The notes under the pieces were generated by a model, which saw only the letters and a list, made by a program, of their open reading frames with translations, searched no databases and had not been told where the DNA came from. This document shows positions 17,718-28,470 of a stretch of DNA of 41,456 nucleotides, one piece after another. The DNA lies in contig NZ_JAIYCP010000029.1 of the NCBI RefSeq assembly GCF_027487935.1, positions 1-41,456 of the forward strand, given 5' to 3'. Source of the DNA: Brevundimonas sp. Lineage in GTDB: Bacteria; Pseudomonadota; Alphaproteobacteria; Caulobacterales; Caulobacteraceae. Positions within the stretch are counted from its first letter, which is position 1. The number at the start of each line of letters is the position of its first letter. The position numbers and the translations under genes were made by a program.

Positions 17718-17843
17718 ATGTTCCGAACCATTCGGCGCCTTGTCCGCCAAATGCGCTGCCGCCGTCACCGCTGGCGTCCCGACCGCCGGGTCGCCGGGGT
17801 CGAATTCTGCGACCTCTGCGGCGCGAAGCGAAAGGCGGCCTGA
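17718..17843 (+). CDS. Possible 41-residue small protein with CxxC
   Basis: ATG 17718 to TGA 17843 encodes a very basic N-terminal half (MFRTIRRLVRQMRCRRHRW) and a short tail with VEFCDLCGAKRKAA. An HxnCxxC arrangement could be half a zinc ribbon. No good ribosome-binding site is visible, and the frame is open upstream into the hydrolase. The remainder of the 303-bp gap between 17662 and 17966 shows nothing else coding. Confidence 0.35.
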   Translation: MFRTIRRLVRQMRCRRHRWRPDRRVAGVEFCDLCGAKRKAA

Positions 17844-17965
17844 GCCGCCGGGCCGACCTTCGAAACACAAAGTTCCATACCGCCCCATACCGGCGCTTTC
17901 CCGGACCGCAGCGGGTGGGATAAGCATGAAGGGCTGCCGGAGCGACCGGCGGAGGAAATCAGACC

Positions 17966-18640
17966 ATGCTCCACGACCGCCTCGCCGTTCTGAACGCCCT
18001 GGAAGCCCAGGGTGTGGCCCCGGTCTTCTACCATGCTGATCCGCAGACCTGCCTGAGTGTCATCCGCGCCTGTGCCCGCGGCGGGGCACCGGTGATCGAG
18101 TTCACCAATCGCGGCGACTTCGCCTGCGACCTGTTCGGCGACATCGCCCGCGAACTGCAGAAAACCGATCCCCACATCATCCTGGGCATCGGCTCGGTCG
18201 TCGACGCGGGCACGGCGTCGCTCTATCTCAATCGCGGCGCGCGCTTCGTGGTCAGCCCCTGCTTGCTCCCGGAGGTCGCCCGGGTCTGCAACCGTCGCAT
18301 GACGGCCTATTTCCCCGGCTGCGGCTCGGTCACCGAGATCGGCCAGGCCCATGAACTGGGCTGCGAGATCGTCAAACTCTTTCCGGGTGCCAGCGTCGGC
18401 GGCCCCGACTTCGTCAAGGCCGTCATGGCCCCGATGCCCTGGACGAAGATCATGCCCACCGGCGGCGTCGATCCTGACGCGGCCAGCATCGCCAAATGGT
18501 TCGGCTCGGGCATCGTCGCCGCCGGCATGGGCTCGAAACTGGTCACCGACGCGGCCGTCAAGGCCGGCGACTGGGCCGCGATCGAGGCCAGTGTGCGCCA
18601 GACTGTCGAGGCGATCGCGGCCTTCCGGGCCGGACGCTAG
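17966..18640 (+). CDS. eda: KDPG / KHG aldolase
   Basis: Class I aldolase splitting 2-keto-3-deoxy-6-phosphogluconate to pyruvate and glyceraldehyde-3-phosphate, the step after Edd. 224 residues. Seen: VIEFTNRGDFA with the general acid/base Glu45, GIGSVVDAGTA, FVVSPCLLPEV, and the Schiff-base Lys137 in EIVKLFPGASVGG, then IMPTGGVD. The ITNRGDFA form differs from the E. coli VTLRTP form, so a related keto-sugar-acid aldolase is possible. ATG 17966 has GGAGGA 9 nt upstream. Its stop overlaps that of the sugar-kinase gene on the other strand (CTAG). It is separated from zwf-pgl-edd-glk by about 7 kb. Confidence 0.87.
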   Translation: MLHDRLAVLNALEAQGVAPVFYHADPQTCLSVIRACARGGAPVIEFTNRGDFACDLFGDIARELQKTDPHIILGIGSVVDAGTASLYLNRGARFVVSPCLLPEVARVCNRRMTAYFPGCGSVTEIGQAHELGCEIVKLFPGASVGGPDFVKAVMAPMPWTKIMPTGGVDPDAASIAKWFGSGIVAAGMGSKLVTDAAVKAGDWAAIEASVRQTVEAIAAFRAGR

Positions 18641-19479
18641 GCCAGAATTTCCTCGACCTCGGCGCGCGTCGGCAGCGACGGCTGGGCCCCGGGCCGGGTC
18701 GCGGCGATCGCCCCCGCGGCACAGGCGAACCGCAGCGCGGCCTCCGGCTCCATCCCCTCCAGAAGGGCGACACAGATTGCCCCCACGAAACAGTCGCCGG
18801 CCCCGGTCGCATCGACCGCCTTAACCTTCGGCGGCGTCGCCCGGGCGATCTCGGCCCCGCGCTGGTACATGACCGCGCCACGCGCGCCCAGGGTCACGAC
18901 GACGCGGCCCCCGCCCTGGTGCAGCAGATCGCCATAGAATTCCGCCTCGGTCTCATTGACCACCAGCAGGTCCGCCCTGCGCAGCAGCTGGTCCGATACC
19001 GGCGCTGCCGGGGCGAGGTTGATGCAGACGAAATCCGTTCCCCGCCCGGCCGCCGCCTCGACCGTCTCGATCGGCAGTTCCAGTTGCAGGATCAGCGGCG
19101 TCTCGATCCGCGCCGGCAGCTGCTCCGGCAGGGCCTCGTGGTTGGCCCCGGCGGCCACGACAATCTGGTTCTCGCCCCCGGGATCGACCGCGATCAGGGC
19201 CACACCGGTCGGCGCCGAGGGGTCCGTCACCACGCCGGCGACATCGACGCCGTCCGCGAGCAACAGGGCCATGGCCTCCCCTGCCATGCCGTCACGCCCG
19301 ACCCGGCCGACCAAACAGACCTCCGCTCCCAGCCGCCGCGCCGCCAGCGCCTGGTTGGCACCCTTGCCGCCCGGATGCCGCGCCAGGGTCGCCCCGGTCA
19401 CAGTCTCGCCCGCGCGCGGCAGGCGCGGCGCGGTGGCGACAAGATCCAGATTGATTGAACCGACGACGGTCAGCCTCAA
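18637..19479 (-). CDS. PfkB-family carbohydrate kinase (ribokinase-like)
   Basis: 280 residues using TTG 19479 (MRLTVVGSINLDLV), which has GGGAGAG upstream; the frame is open to 19554 but the added residues look non-coding. PfkB signatures: N-terminal VVGSINLDLVATAPRLP, HPGGKGANQALAARRLG, DGVDVAGVV, and the C-terminal anion hole/catalytic base VDATGAGDCFVGAICVAL. The sequence fits ribokinase best, but other sugars are possible and no sugar transporter is adjacent. It converges on eda with a 4-nt stop overlap. A link to KDPG/KDG metabolism is only suggested by position. Confidence 0.82.
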   Translation of the reverse strand: MRLTVVGSINLDLVATAPRLPRAGETVTGATLARHPGGKGANQALAARRLGAEVCLVGRVGRDGMAGEAMALLLADGVDVAGVVTDPSAPTGVALIAVDPGGENQIVVAAGANHEALPEQLPARIETPLILQLELPIETVEAAAGRGTDFVCINLAPAAPVSDQLLRRADLLVVNETEAEFYGDLLHQGGGRVVVTLGARGAVMYQRGAEIARATPPKVKAVDATGAGDCFVGAICVALLEGMEPEAALRFACAAGAIAATRPGAQPSLPTRAEVEEILA

Positions 19480-19560
19480 GGCATCTCTCCCGCGTCCGGC
19501 AAGGCCGGACTGACGCCCCTCTATAGCCCGCGTGCAGGCCGGTGAGCCACACACGGAAAC

Positions 19561-19584
19561 GCCACCGGCGATCAGGCCGGCGGC
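19561..19584 (-). terminator. Terminator-like hairpin after ompW
   Basis: On the minus strand, GCCGCCGGC-CTGATC-GCCGGTGGC forms a 9-bp stem with one G:U pair, followed by GTTTCC. It lies 12 nt past the ompW stop. The tail is poor in U, so the call is moderate. Confidence 0.5.
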
Positions 19585-19596
19585 GCTCTCATCGTC

Positions 19597-20265
19597 CTAG
19601 AATTTGCGGCCGATTCCGACCGACACGACCAGGGGGTCGAGGTTCACATCGCTGGTCAGGGCACCGCCGTTGATCGTGGCGGTGGTGTCGAACCAGACCT
19701 TCTTGACGTCGACATTGAGGGTCCAGGGACCGGTGATGGCCACATCGGCCCCGGCCTGCAGCGCGTAGCCGAAGCCGTCCTCAAGATCGACGGTGAAGCC
19801 GTTTCTGTCCTGGCCTTCGAAGAACAGCATGTAGTTGAGCCCGGCACCGACATAGGGGCTGACGCGTGCCTCGGGCATGGGCCGGTACTGCAGGGTCACC
19901 ACCGGCGGCAGGACCCAGGTTTCATGAACAGCCACATCGGTGGCCCCGCCCTGCGCCCGGATCTCATGCTGGGTCCCGCCCAGAATGGCCTCGACCGAGA
20001 TGTTGTCAGTCAGGAAATAGGTGAAGCCGAGGGTCGGCATGGTGCTGTTGCCGACATCGACGTTCAGGCCCGTGTCCACCCCCGCCGAGGTGAAGATGGA
20101 ATCGTCGGTGCCGCTCGAGACGTCGGTGATCCTGCCGGTGACGATCCAGTCGCCCTTGCGCGCGACTTGCCAGTCATTGGCGGTCTGGGCCGAGGCGCCG
20201 GTTGCGGCACCGGTCGCCAGCGTCATCACCGCCACAGCGGCCGCCAGCGTCATGTTCCGTTTCAT
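19597..20265 (-). CDS. ompW: OmpW family outer-membrane protein
   Basis: 222 residues. A cleavable signal peptide (MKRNMTLAAAVAVM...GASAQT) is followed by an 8-strand beta-barrel pattern: DWIVTGRITDV, TMPTLGFTYFLTDNISVEAILG, VLPPVVTLQYRP, VSPYVGAGLNYMLFF, GFGYALQAGADVAI, WTLNVDVKKVWF and the C-terminal VSVGIGRKF ending in Phe. The PTLGFTYFLTDNISVE and YVGAGLNYM segments are typical of OmpW/AlkL, small porins for hydrophobic compounds. ATG 20265 has GGAAGA upstream; the longer frame to 20319 has no signal at its start. A palindrome sits about 90 nt upstream. Confidence 0.88.
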   Translation of the reverse strand: MKRNMTLAAAVAVMTLATGAATGASAQTANDWQVARKGDWIVTGRITDVSSGTDDSIFTSAGVDTGLNVDVGNSTMPTLGFTYFLTDNISVEAILGGTQHEIRAQGGATDVAVHETWVLPPVVTLQYRPMPEARVSPYVGAGLNYMLFFEGQDRNGFTVDLEDGFGYALQAGADVAITGPWTLNVDVKKVWFDTTATINGGALTSDVNLDPLVVSVGIGRKF

Positions 20266-20351
20266 CTCGTTCTTCCACGACGCGGTCCGGACGCGACATG
20301 CGACCGTTGCGGGCGTCATGGATGTCCTGGTCCTGCCTTCCAGAGGCGACC

Positions 20352-20365
20352 TTGCGCGAGCGCAA
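20352..20365. promoter_or_regulatory. Candidate operator palindrome upstream of ompW
   Basis: Perfect dyad TTGCGC-GA-GCGCAA, 87 bp upstream of the ompW ATG in a 136-bp gap. It could be a repressor site. GC-rich genomes produce such dyads by chance, so support is limited to position and perfect symmetry. Confidence 0.3.
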
Positions 20366-20401
20366 TCCCGAACCGGAACGGCGTGCGTCAGATTGTCCGG
20401 G

Positions 20402-21334
20402 TCAGCGAACGGCGTCGGCGATCAGGGCAAAGATGCCGTCCGCATCCGCGGCGATCGCCCAGCGATGCGGCAGGGTTCCGGCCACGGCTTCGCGGAACTC
20501 CACCGCCGTATGGCCGCGGGTCAGGTCGCTGTCCGTCTCCACCGAGACCCGGCAGGGCTGGAGCGTGAACAGGGCCGGTTCCAGCAGCCAGGCCACCGGG
20601 CAGGGATCATGCAAAGGCGGCGCATCCCACCCCACGATCTCGCGCTCGATCCGCTGCGAGAACCGCATCATCGAGGCTGCGGCGTCCGCCATCGGCTTGC
20701 CCACGGCCTCCAGCGCCGCGATCCGCTCTCCGGTCGCCCGCACCTGATGGGTGGCGTCCAGTCCGAACAGGATGACGTCGCAGCCGGTCGCCAGCACCTC
20801 TGCTGCCGCGTCCGGATCGGCCCAGATGTTGAACTCGGCCGAGGCGGTGATGTTGCCGCCCTCCGACCGCGCCCCGCCCATCACCGCGACCGGCCCCAGC
20901 CGCCCGGCCAGCGCCGGTTCCCTGCGCAAGGCCAGCGCCAGATTGGTCAGCGGCCCCAGCACCGCCAACGCCACCGACTTCGCGGGCCGGGCCATCACCA
21001 GAGCGATGATCGCGTCCGCCGCATGCCCGTCCGCGCAGGGTGCATCCGGCTCGAACGGCGCCATGTCGCCGAGCCCCTCGGCGCCGTGGAACTCGCCCGC
21101 CCCCGCCGGCTCGCGCCGTAGCGGCCGGTCGGCCCCCATGAACACCGGCACGTCCTCACGCCCGGCAATCTGCCTCAGGATCCGCGCATTCCGCGCCGTC
21201 TTCACCACCGGCACATTGCCGCCCACGGCGGTGATCGCCAGCAGCTCGAACGCCTCCGAACCGAAGGCGAGCATCAGGGCCACGGCGTCGTCCACGCCGG
21301 GATCACAGTCGATGATGAGGGCCTGTCGGGTCAC
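20402..21334 (-). CDS. Inosine/uridine-preferring nucleoside hydrolase
   Basis: Cleaves the N-glycosidic bond of nucleosides to base and ribose in purine/pyrimidine salvage. 310 residues from GTG 21334, 4 nt beyond the racemase stop; an alternative GTG at 21358 overlaps it. Family marks: the calcium-binding IIDCDPGVDDAVAL (Asp cluster), TAVGGNV, LGPLTNLALALR, VMGGARSEGGNITASAEFNIWADPDAA, and the C-terminal HDPCPVAWLLEP. It is probably co-transcribed with the racemase gene upstream. Base specificity is not readable. Confidence 0.9.
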   Translation of the reverse strand: MTRQALIIDCDPGVDDAVALMLAFGSEAFELLAITAVGGNVPVVKTARNARILRQIAGREDVPVFMGADRPLRREPAGAGEFHGAEGLGDMAPFEPDAPCADGHAADAIIALVMARPAKSVALAVLGPLTNLALALRREPALAGRLGPVAVMGGARSEGGNITASAEFNIWADPDAAAEVLATGCDVILFGLDATHQVRATGERIAALEAVGKPMADAAASMMRFSQRIEREIVGWDAPPLHDPCPVAWLLEPALFTLQPCRVSVETDSDLTRGHTAVEFREAVAGTLPHRWAIAADADGIFALIADAVR

Positions 21335-21338
21335 CCGC

Positions 21339-22001
21339 CTATCCGCACCGCGCCACACACGCCGCCGCCAGCACCTCGGCCGAATCCACCAGCGGCACGG
21401 ACACGTCCTGCGCCGACAGCAGCAGCGGAACCTCGGTGCAGCCGGCGATCACCGCCTCGGCTCCGCCCGCGACCAGCAGGGCGGCCAGACGGCGCATCTC
21501 GGTGCGCGGGGCCTCACCGAGGTCGCCGCGCTTCACCGCATAGACGCAGGCCATAAAGGCTTCTCGCGCCGCCCCGCTCAGGCGCACGATCCTGGCCCCC
21601 TTGCCCTGCAGGGCCTTGGTGTAGAGGGCCTCGCCGCCCGGCGTGGCCAGGACGCCGATCTTTTTCGCCCCGCCCGCGGTCGCCGCCTCGGTGGTCTCGG
21701 CGATCATGTCGATGAAGGGCAGGCCGACCTTGCGGATCCCCGCCGCCTGGGCGTGGGCGGTGTTGCACGGCATGGCCAGGACCTGGGCCCCGGCGTCGCG
21801 CAGCCGCATGGCCATCTGGCCCAGGGTCTTCTCGGCCGCATCGGGCTGGCGGTTGCGGTCCGGCACCTGCGGATTGATGTCGGCGAGGATGCGGATGTGG
21901 TCCTGATCGCCCTCGGCCGGCGTCAGGGCCTGCACCCGCGCCAGAAAGGCCACGGTGGCGGCCGGTCCCATGCCGCCCAGAACGCCCAGAACCTTGCTCA
22001 T
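21339..22001 (-). CDS. Aspartate/glutamate racemase family protein
   Basis: 220 residues from ATG 22001 with GAGGCG upstream. The two-cysteine PLP-independent racemase mechanism is supported by Cys79 in AMPCNTAH and Cys188 in AGCTEVPLLL, with an N-terminal VLGVLGGMGPAAT. This is the YgeA/aspartate racemase branch rather than MurI. It sits first in a probable two-gene unit with nucleoside hydrolase. It may supply D-Asp or D-Glu, or act as a broad amino-acid racemase; the sequence alone does not decide. Confidence 0.88.
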   Translation of the reverse strand: MSKVLGVLGGMGPAATVAFLARVQALTPAEGDQDHIRILADINPQVPDRNRQPDAAEKTLGQMAMRLRDAGAQVLAMPCNTAHAQAAGIRKVGLPFIDMIAETTEAATAGGAKKIGVLATPGGEALYTKALQGKGARIVRLSGAAREAFMACVYAVKRGDLGEAPRTEMRRLAALLVAGGAEAVIAGCTEVPLLLSAQDVSVPLVDSAEVLAAACVARCG

Positions 22002-22189
22002 TGTACGCCTCAACTACTCGCCGCCCTGCCGGGCGAACGTTCAGCCGCCCTTATGCGCGGAAACGACAGAGAAACGCCAATACAGACCGGTCTCAATGCC
22101 GATTGGCCGTGTCCGGTCGTTCCGCAAATCCCGGCGCTCGATCATGCGACACCTTGATCCTGTTCGGCGGCCGGCTTGTGGGCGGACGG

Positions 22190-22205
22190 CACGCTGGCTA
22201 GCGTG
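22190..22205. promoter_or_regulatory. Short hairpin/dyad before the flavoprotein gene
   Basis: CACGCT-GGCT-AGCGTG is a perfect 6-bp dyad 33 nt before the GTG start. It lies in the 236-bp gap between divergent genes at 22001 and 22238. It could be an operator or a 5' leader hairpin; no homologous copy is seen in the window. Confidence 0.3.
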
Positions 22206-22237
22206 ATGACCCAGCGGTGCGAGAGGAACAAGACCGG

Positions 22238-23668
22238 GTGACACGGCCGACCGAAATCGAGACCGACTATCTGGTCGTGGGCAGCGGGGCGGTGGGCCTG
22301 GCCTTCGCCGACACACTGCTGACCGAAAGCGACGCCCGGATCACCATTGTCGACCGGCACGGCAAGCCGGGGGGACACTGGAATGACGCCTATGCCTTCG
22401 TGACCCTTCACCAGCCCTCGGCCTTCTACGGCGTCAACTCCATGCCGCTGGGGTCGGGCCTCAAGGATACCCACGGGCTCAATGCCGGCCTGTATGAACT
22501 GGCCTCCGGCCCGGAGGTCTGCGGCTATTTCGATGCCGTGATGCGACAAAGGCTGCTGGCCAGCGGCCGGGTCGATTATTATCCGATGACGGATTATCGC
22601 GGGGAAGGACGGCTGGTCTCTCTGCTGAGCGGAGCAGAGACCCGGGTCGAGGTACGTCGCAAGACGGTCGACGCGACCTGGTTCGGCACCTCGGTTCCTT
22701 CCACCCACACGCCGGCCTTTACGGTCGCCGAAGGGGTGCGTCTGGTGCCGCCCAATGCCCTGCCGCATCTGGCGCAGTCGGGGAGCCCTGTACCGGATCG
22801 CTATGTGATCCTCGGGGCGGGCAAGACCGCCATGGACGTCGGGCTCTGGCTGATCGGCGCGGGCGTGCCCGCCGACCGCATCACCTGGGTCCGGCCGCGC
22901 GAGTCCTGGCTGCTCAACCGGCTCTGCACCCAGCCGGGTGAGGAATTCTTCCACGACTCGATCGGGGCCCAGGCCCGCGCCTTTGAGGCGTTCGCCACGG
23001 CACCCTCGGCCGATGCCCTTTTTGAACAGCTGGAAGCGGCCGGCAATATGCTGCGGATCGACCCGTCCGTCCGGCCACAGATGTTCCACTATGCGACGGT
23101 CTCGGCCGGTGAGGTCGAGGTGCTGCGTCGCATCACCGATGTCATCCGCCAGGGTCGCGTCCGGGCCATCGAGGCCGGAGGCCTGCGGCTCGAGGCGGGC
23201 TTCGTCCCGGTCGCGGCGGGGGCACTGTACGTCGACTGTACCGCCTCGGCGGTCACGCGCCGTCCGGCGGTGCCGGTCTTCGACGGCGACCGCATCACCC
23301 TGCAGATGATCCGGATGCCCGCCCCGACCTTCAGCGCCGCACTGGCCGCCTGGATCGAGGTCCATATCGCCGATGAGGCCCGCCGCAACGAACTGTGCAC
23401 CCCCTGCCCCCTGCCCGATACGGTCGCCGACTATCCGCAGACCGAGCTGGCCAATCTGCGCAACCAGCTGATCTGGTCGTCCGAGCCCGAACTGCGCCGA
23501 TGGATCCGCGACAGCCGCCTCGACGGCTTCGGCAAGGTCGCCCGGGCGGTGACTCCGGACCAGACCGACCGGATGGCGGTCCTCACGGCCCTGCGCGACC
23601 GGGCCTGGCCGGCGGCGGCCAATCTGCAGCGGCTCGCCGGGCTGTCGGTGGACGCCCCTCCGGCCTAG
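22238..23668 (+). CDS. FAD/NAD(P)-binding flavin monooxygenase-like protein
   Basis: 476 residues from GTG 22238, preceded by AGAGGAAC; an upstream GTG (22217) is possible. An N-terminal Rossmann motif DYLVVGSGAVGLAFADTL binds FAD, with IVDRHGKPGGHWNDAY as in flavin monooxygenases. A second dinucleotide motif YVILGAGKTAMDVGLWL at residues ~188-205 should bind NAD(P)H. The FAD-containing FMO/trkA-like architecture is clear but no substrate can be named. It converges with the desulfhydrase gene at a shared CTAG. Confidence 0.75.
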   Translation: MTRPTEIETDYLVVGSGAVGLAFADTLLTESDARITIVDRHGKPGGHWNDAYAFVTLHQPSAFYGVNSMPLGSGLKDTHGLNAGLYELASGPEVCGYFDAVMRQRLLASGRVDYYPMTDYRGEGRLVSLLSGAETRVEVRRKTVDATWFGTSVPSTHTPAFTVAEGVRLVPPNALPHLAQSGSPVPDRYVILGAGKTAMDVGLWLIGAGVPADRITWVRPRESWLLNRLCTQPGEEFFHDSIGAQARAFEAFATAPSADALFEQLEAAGNMLRIDPSVRPQMFHYATVSAGEVEVLRRITDVIRQGRVRAIEAGGLRLEAGFVPVAAGALYVDCTASAVTRRPAVPVFDGDRITLQMIRMPAPTFSAALAAWIEVHIADEARRNELCTPCPLPDTVADYPQTELANLRNQLIWSSEPELRRWIRDSRLDGFGKVARAVTPDQTDRMAVLTALRDRAWPAAANLQRLAGLSVDAPPA

Positions 23669-24663
23669 AGGGCGGCCTCGAACTCGCCCTGGTACCCGAA
23701 CAGCCCCTGGGCCCCGCCGGTGTGCAGGAAGACCAGGGTCTCGTTCTCGAACCGGCCCGCCTTCGCCAGGGCGATCAGCCCCTTCATCGCCTTGCCCGTA
23801 TAGACCGGGTCCAGCACGATCGCGTCGGTGCGCGCCGCCAGCACAAGGGCGTCGATCACCGCCTGGTCGATCAGGCCATAGCCCTCGCCGACATAGTCGC
23901 AGTCGGCCACCACCATCTCCGGCGTCACCGCCCCCGGCCGCCCCAGCAAGGTCGCCGTCTCACGCGCCAGTTTCAGGACATTCTCTTCCTGTTTGGCCTT
24001 CGGAGCCCGCACGCCGATGCCCAGCACCGGAATGTCCGCCCCCATCACCGCCAGCCCGGCGACAAGCCCGGCATGGGTCCCGGCGCTGCCGGTCGCGGTG
24101 ATGATCCGGTCGACCTGCATATCCAGCTCGTCAGCCTGGACCACGATCTCGCGGGCGCAGTCGACATAGCCCAGGGCTCCGACCGGGTTCGAGCCGCCGC
24201 CCGGGATGATATAGGGCTTGCCGCCGCGCGCGATGACCTCGGCCGCCGTCTTCTCCAGCTCGGCCGGCATGTCCGAGCCGCCCGGCACGGTGCGGATGCC
24301 CGCGCCGAACAGCCGGTCCATCAGGACATTGCCGTTGCGGGTGTAGTCGATCGCCTTCGACCCCGTCCGCTCTTCCAGAATCACCTCGCAGGCCAGGCCG
24401 TGGGCCGCCGCCGCCGCCGCCGTCTGGCGCACATGGTTCGACTGCACCGCCCCCTGGGTCACCAGCGTGTCCGCTCCGCATTCGAAGGCGTCGCCCAGCA
24501 GGAACTCCAGCTTGCGGGTCTTGTTGCCGCCGCCGGCCAGGCCCGTGCAGTCGTCGCGCTTGATCCAGATCTCCACCCCCAGCGCCTCGCTCAGTCGCGG
24601 CAGGGGCTCCAGCGGGGTCGGCAGATGCGCCAGGCGGATGCGGGGAAAGCGGGCGAGGTGCAT
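23665..24663 (-). CDS. dcyD: D-cysteine desulfhydrase / ACC deaminase-family PLP enzyme
   Basis: 332 residues, fold type II PLP enzyme. The PLP lysine is Lys48 in CTGLAGGGNKTRKLEFLL, followed by GAVQSNHVRQTAAAAA (Ser/Asn-His substrate loop), ATGSAGTHAGLVAG (phosphate-binding loop) and LHTGGAQGLFGY. These match DcyD, which degrades D-cysteine to pyruvate, H2S and ammonia. 1-aminocyclopropane-1-carboxylate deaminase is a close relative and cannot be fully excluded. The next gene (24758) is a divergent TetR regulator, possibly its regulator. Confidence 0.87.
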   Translation of the reverse strand: MHLARFPRIRLAHLPTPLEPLPRLSEALGVEIWIKRDDCTGLAGGGNKTRKLEFLLGDAFECGADTLVTQGAVQSNHVRQTAAAAAAHGLACEVILEERTGSKAIDYTRNGNVLMDRLFGAGIRTVPGGSDMPAELEKTAAEVIARGGKPYIIPGGGSNPVGALGYVDCAREIVVQADELDMQVDRIITATGSAGTHAGLVAGLAVMGADIPVLGIGVRAPKAKQEENVLKLARETATLLGRPGAVTPEMVVADCDYVGEGYGLIDQAVIDALVLAARTDAIVLDPVYTGKAMKGLIALAKAGRFENETLVFLHTGGAQGLFGYQGEFEAAL

Positions 24664-24757
24664 CGATCGGACTCCTTCGGGACCGCCCCCGTTAGCACTG
24701 CACGGGCCATCGGGCGACCGCTTGCCGACTCAGGCCGGCTGGCCCGATGCTGCACCC

Positions 24758-25369
24758 ATGGCCGAATCGCCCGCCCGCATGCGCAGCCGCCCCGCCACCG
24801 AGGCCCTCATCGTCGAGGCCGGTGAGCGTATCCTGCTGCGTGACGGCTTCCCCGGCCTCAATGTCCAGACCCTGGCGGCCGAGGCCGGCTGCGACCGAAA
24901 ACTGGTCTATCGCTATTTCGACGGGGCCGACGGCGTCGTCACCCGCATCGCCGGCCGTGCCCATGCCGAGCTGGTCCGCACCCTCGACGCCACGCCCCCG
25001 GCCGGTTCCGAGACCCTGCGCGCCTTCGCCCGCGAGAGCCTGTCGGCCTGGCTCGGCGCCCTGCGCGCCAGCCCCCTGACCCTGCGGCTCATGGCCTGGG
25101 CCCTCGTTGAGGCCTCGCCCCTGCTCAACCGCATCGAGGACGAACGGTCCGCCGTGCTCCAGGCCTGGATGCGCGAGCGCCGCCCCCGCCTGCGCCTGCC
25201 CCCGGCCGGCGACGCCGTGGCCATCAATGCCGTCCTGCTGGCCGCGGTCCAGCACCTGGCCCTGACCGGCGAGGCCCGCCCGGGCACCGGCGGCGTGGCC
25301 CTGGACGAGGCCGGCTGGGCCCGGATCGAGGGCGCCCTCGACGCCCTGCTGGCTGCCTTCCCCGATTGA
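24758..25369 (+). CDS. TetR-family transcriptional regulator
   Basis: 203 residues from ATG 24758; the longer frame runs into the opposing gene and is rejected. N-terminal HTH: ALIVEAGERILLRDGFPGLNVQTLAAEAGCDRKLVYRYFD, with the canonical LVYRYF recognition-helix end. The ligand domain is alanine/leucine-rich and unassignable. It is divergent from dcyD with a 94-bp gap that contains an 8-bp inverted repeat, CATCGGGC (24708-24715) and GCCCGATG (24742-24749), a candidate operator. Regulation of dcyD is an inference from orientation. Confidence 0.85.
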   Translation: MAESPARMRSRPATEALIVEAGERILLRDGFPGLNVQTLAAEAGCDRKLVYRYFDGADGVVTRIAGRAHAELVRTLDATPPAGSETLRAFARESLSAWLGALRASPLTLRLMAWALVEASPLLNRIEDERSAVLQAWMRERRPRLRLPPAGDAVAINAVLLAAVQHLALTGEARPGTGGVALDEAGWARIEGALDALLAAFPD

Positions 25370-25397
25370 ACCGCGCCGCCTGACGGCCTAGGGTCCT

Positions 25398-27576
<2,179 letters not shown>

Positions 27577-27642
27577 GGGGCGGTGTTTGCGACAGTGGCC
27601 TCAATTGCATACCGTCGATCACTCACAATCGCGGACAGTTAG

Positions 27643-28470
27643 ATGCTATTGGCTGGGCGAAGATGGCAACCACGCAGTCTGGATCGGGTGGTTGATACTT
27701 ATCGGACCAGCACTCGAGTCTCTCTGATTGAGACAGATGTTGGTCTTGCGTACGTGAAAGGCATGGGGAACCCCGCCGGCTTGGGCAGCTTGGTGTCGGA
27801 GGTCGTCTGCGCAGAACTCGGCGGCTGGTACGGGCTGGAAGTCCCTGATTTTGCCGTGGTGAACGTGGACGACTTGGAAATCCCGTTTGATCATGGGAAA
27901 CGCGTACTACGAGGTCCTGCGTTCGCTTCGCGGAAAATCGAAATCCGAACGGCCGATGGAACCGACTACTATCTCCAGAGGCTTAGAAAGCCAGAAGCGC
28001 TGGCGAAGCTTGTGCTCTTCGACACTTGGGTCCGAAATGCGGACCGCTGCCCTCCCTTGGATGCGTTGGACCCCGACCCGAGATATGAGAATCTCGTCTT
28101 CAAGCCCATACCTCGGGGCTATGACCTAGTAGCTCTGGATCACACCCACTGCTTTACAGACGGGGACTTGGCTACTGACATTGGAGACCCGGCGATCACC
28201 TATGATGATCGCATTTACGGCTTCTTTCCGGAGTTCGGCCCATTCATCGACGATGCTGGCCTGCACGAGGCGGCTGCGCGGTTGAGCCTAATTGACGACG
28301 ACTTTGTGAGCGATGTAGTCCGCTCGGTGCCGCGTGAATGGGGGCTGACAGACGCGGAGCGGCAACGACTTGCGACTACAATTTCAGAGCGTGCTCGTCA
28401 CGTCTCAAGAAATGCGCCAAGATTGTTGGCGAGCCAAATCGGACTGGACTTTTCGGAAGGAGGAGAATGA
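27643..28470 (+). CDS. HipA-like kinase domain protein (HipA_2 type)
   Basis: 275 residues. N-terminal part LAYVKGMGNPAGLGSLVSEVVCAELGGWYGLEVPDFA matches the nucleotide-lobe pattern of HipA-like kinases (Lys39 probable ATP-lysine). LFDTWVRNADR is the catalytic NxD-type motif, and VALDHTHCF is the metal-binding segment that replaces DFG. It lacks the HipB-type DNA-binding partner of classical persister operons. Base use is AT-richer than its neighbours. ATG 27643 has weak upstream signals. The downstream DUF3037 gene overlaps by ATGA. HipA-like proteins of this type are known beside DUF3037 genes; the substrate is unknown. Confidence 0.78.
   Translation: MLLAGRRWQPRSLDRVVDTYRTSTRVSLIETDVGLAYVKGMGNPAGLGSLVSEVVCAELGGWYGLEVPDFAVVNVDDLEIPFDHGKRVLRGPAFASRKIEIRTADGTDYYLQRLRKPEALAKLVLFDTWVRNADRCPPLDALDPDPRYENLVFKPIPRGYDLVALDHTHCFTDGDLATDIGDPAITYDDRIYGFFPEFGPFIDDAGLHEAAARLSLIDDDFVSDVVRSVPREWGLTDAERQRLATTISERARHVSRNAPRLLASQIGLDFSEGGE

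Noticed and set aside
20266..20319. Longer OmpW start at 20319
   Set aside because: The signal peptide begins at ATG 20265 with a good ribosome-binding site; the extra residues would precede it.
27643..28470. Classical HipBA persister toxin operon
   Set aside because: There is no HipB-type HTH gene; the protein is shorter and of the HipA_2-like type, and the partner is DUF3037.
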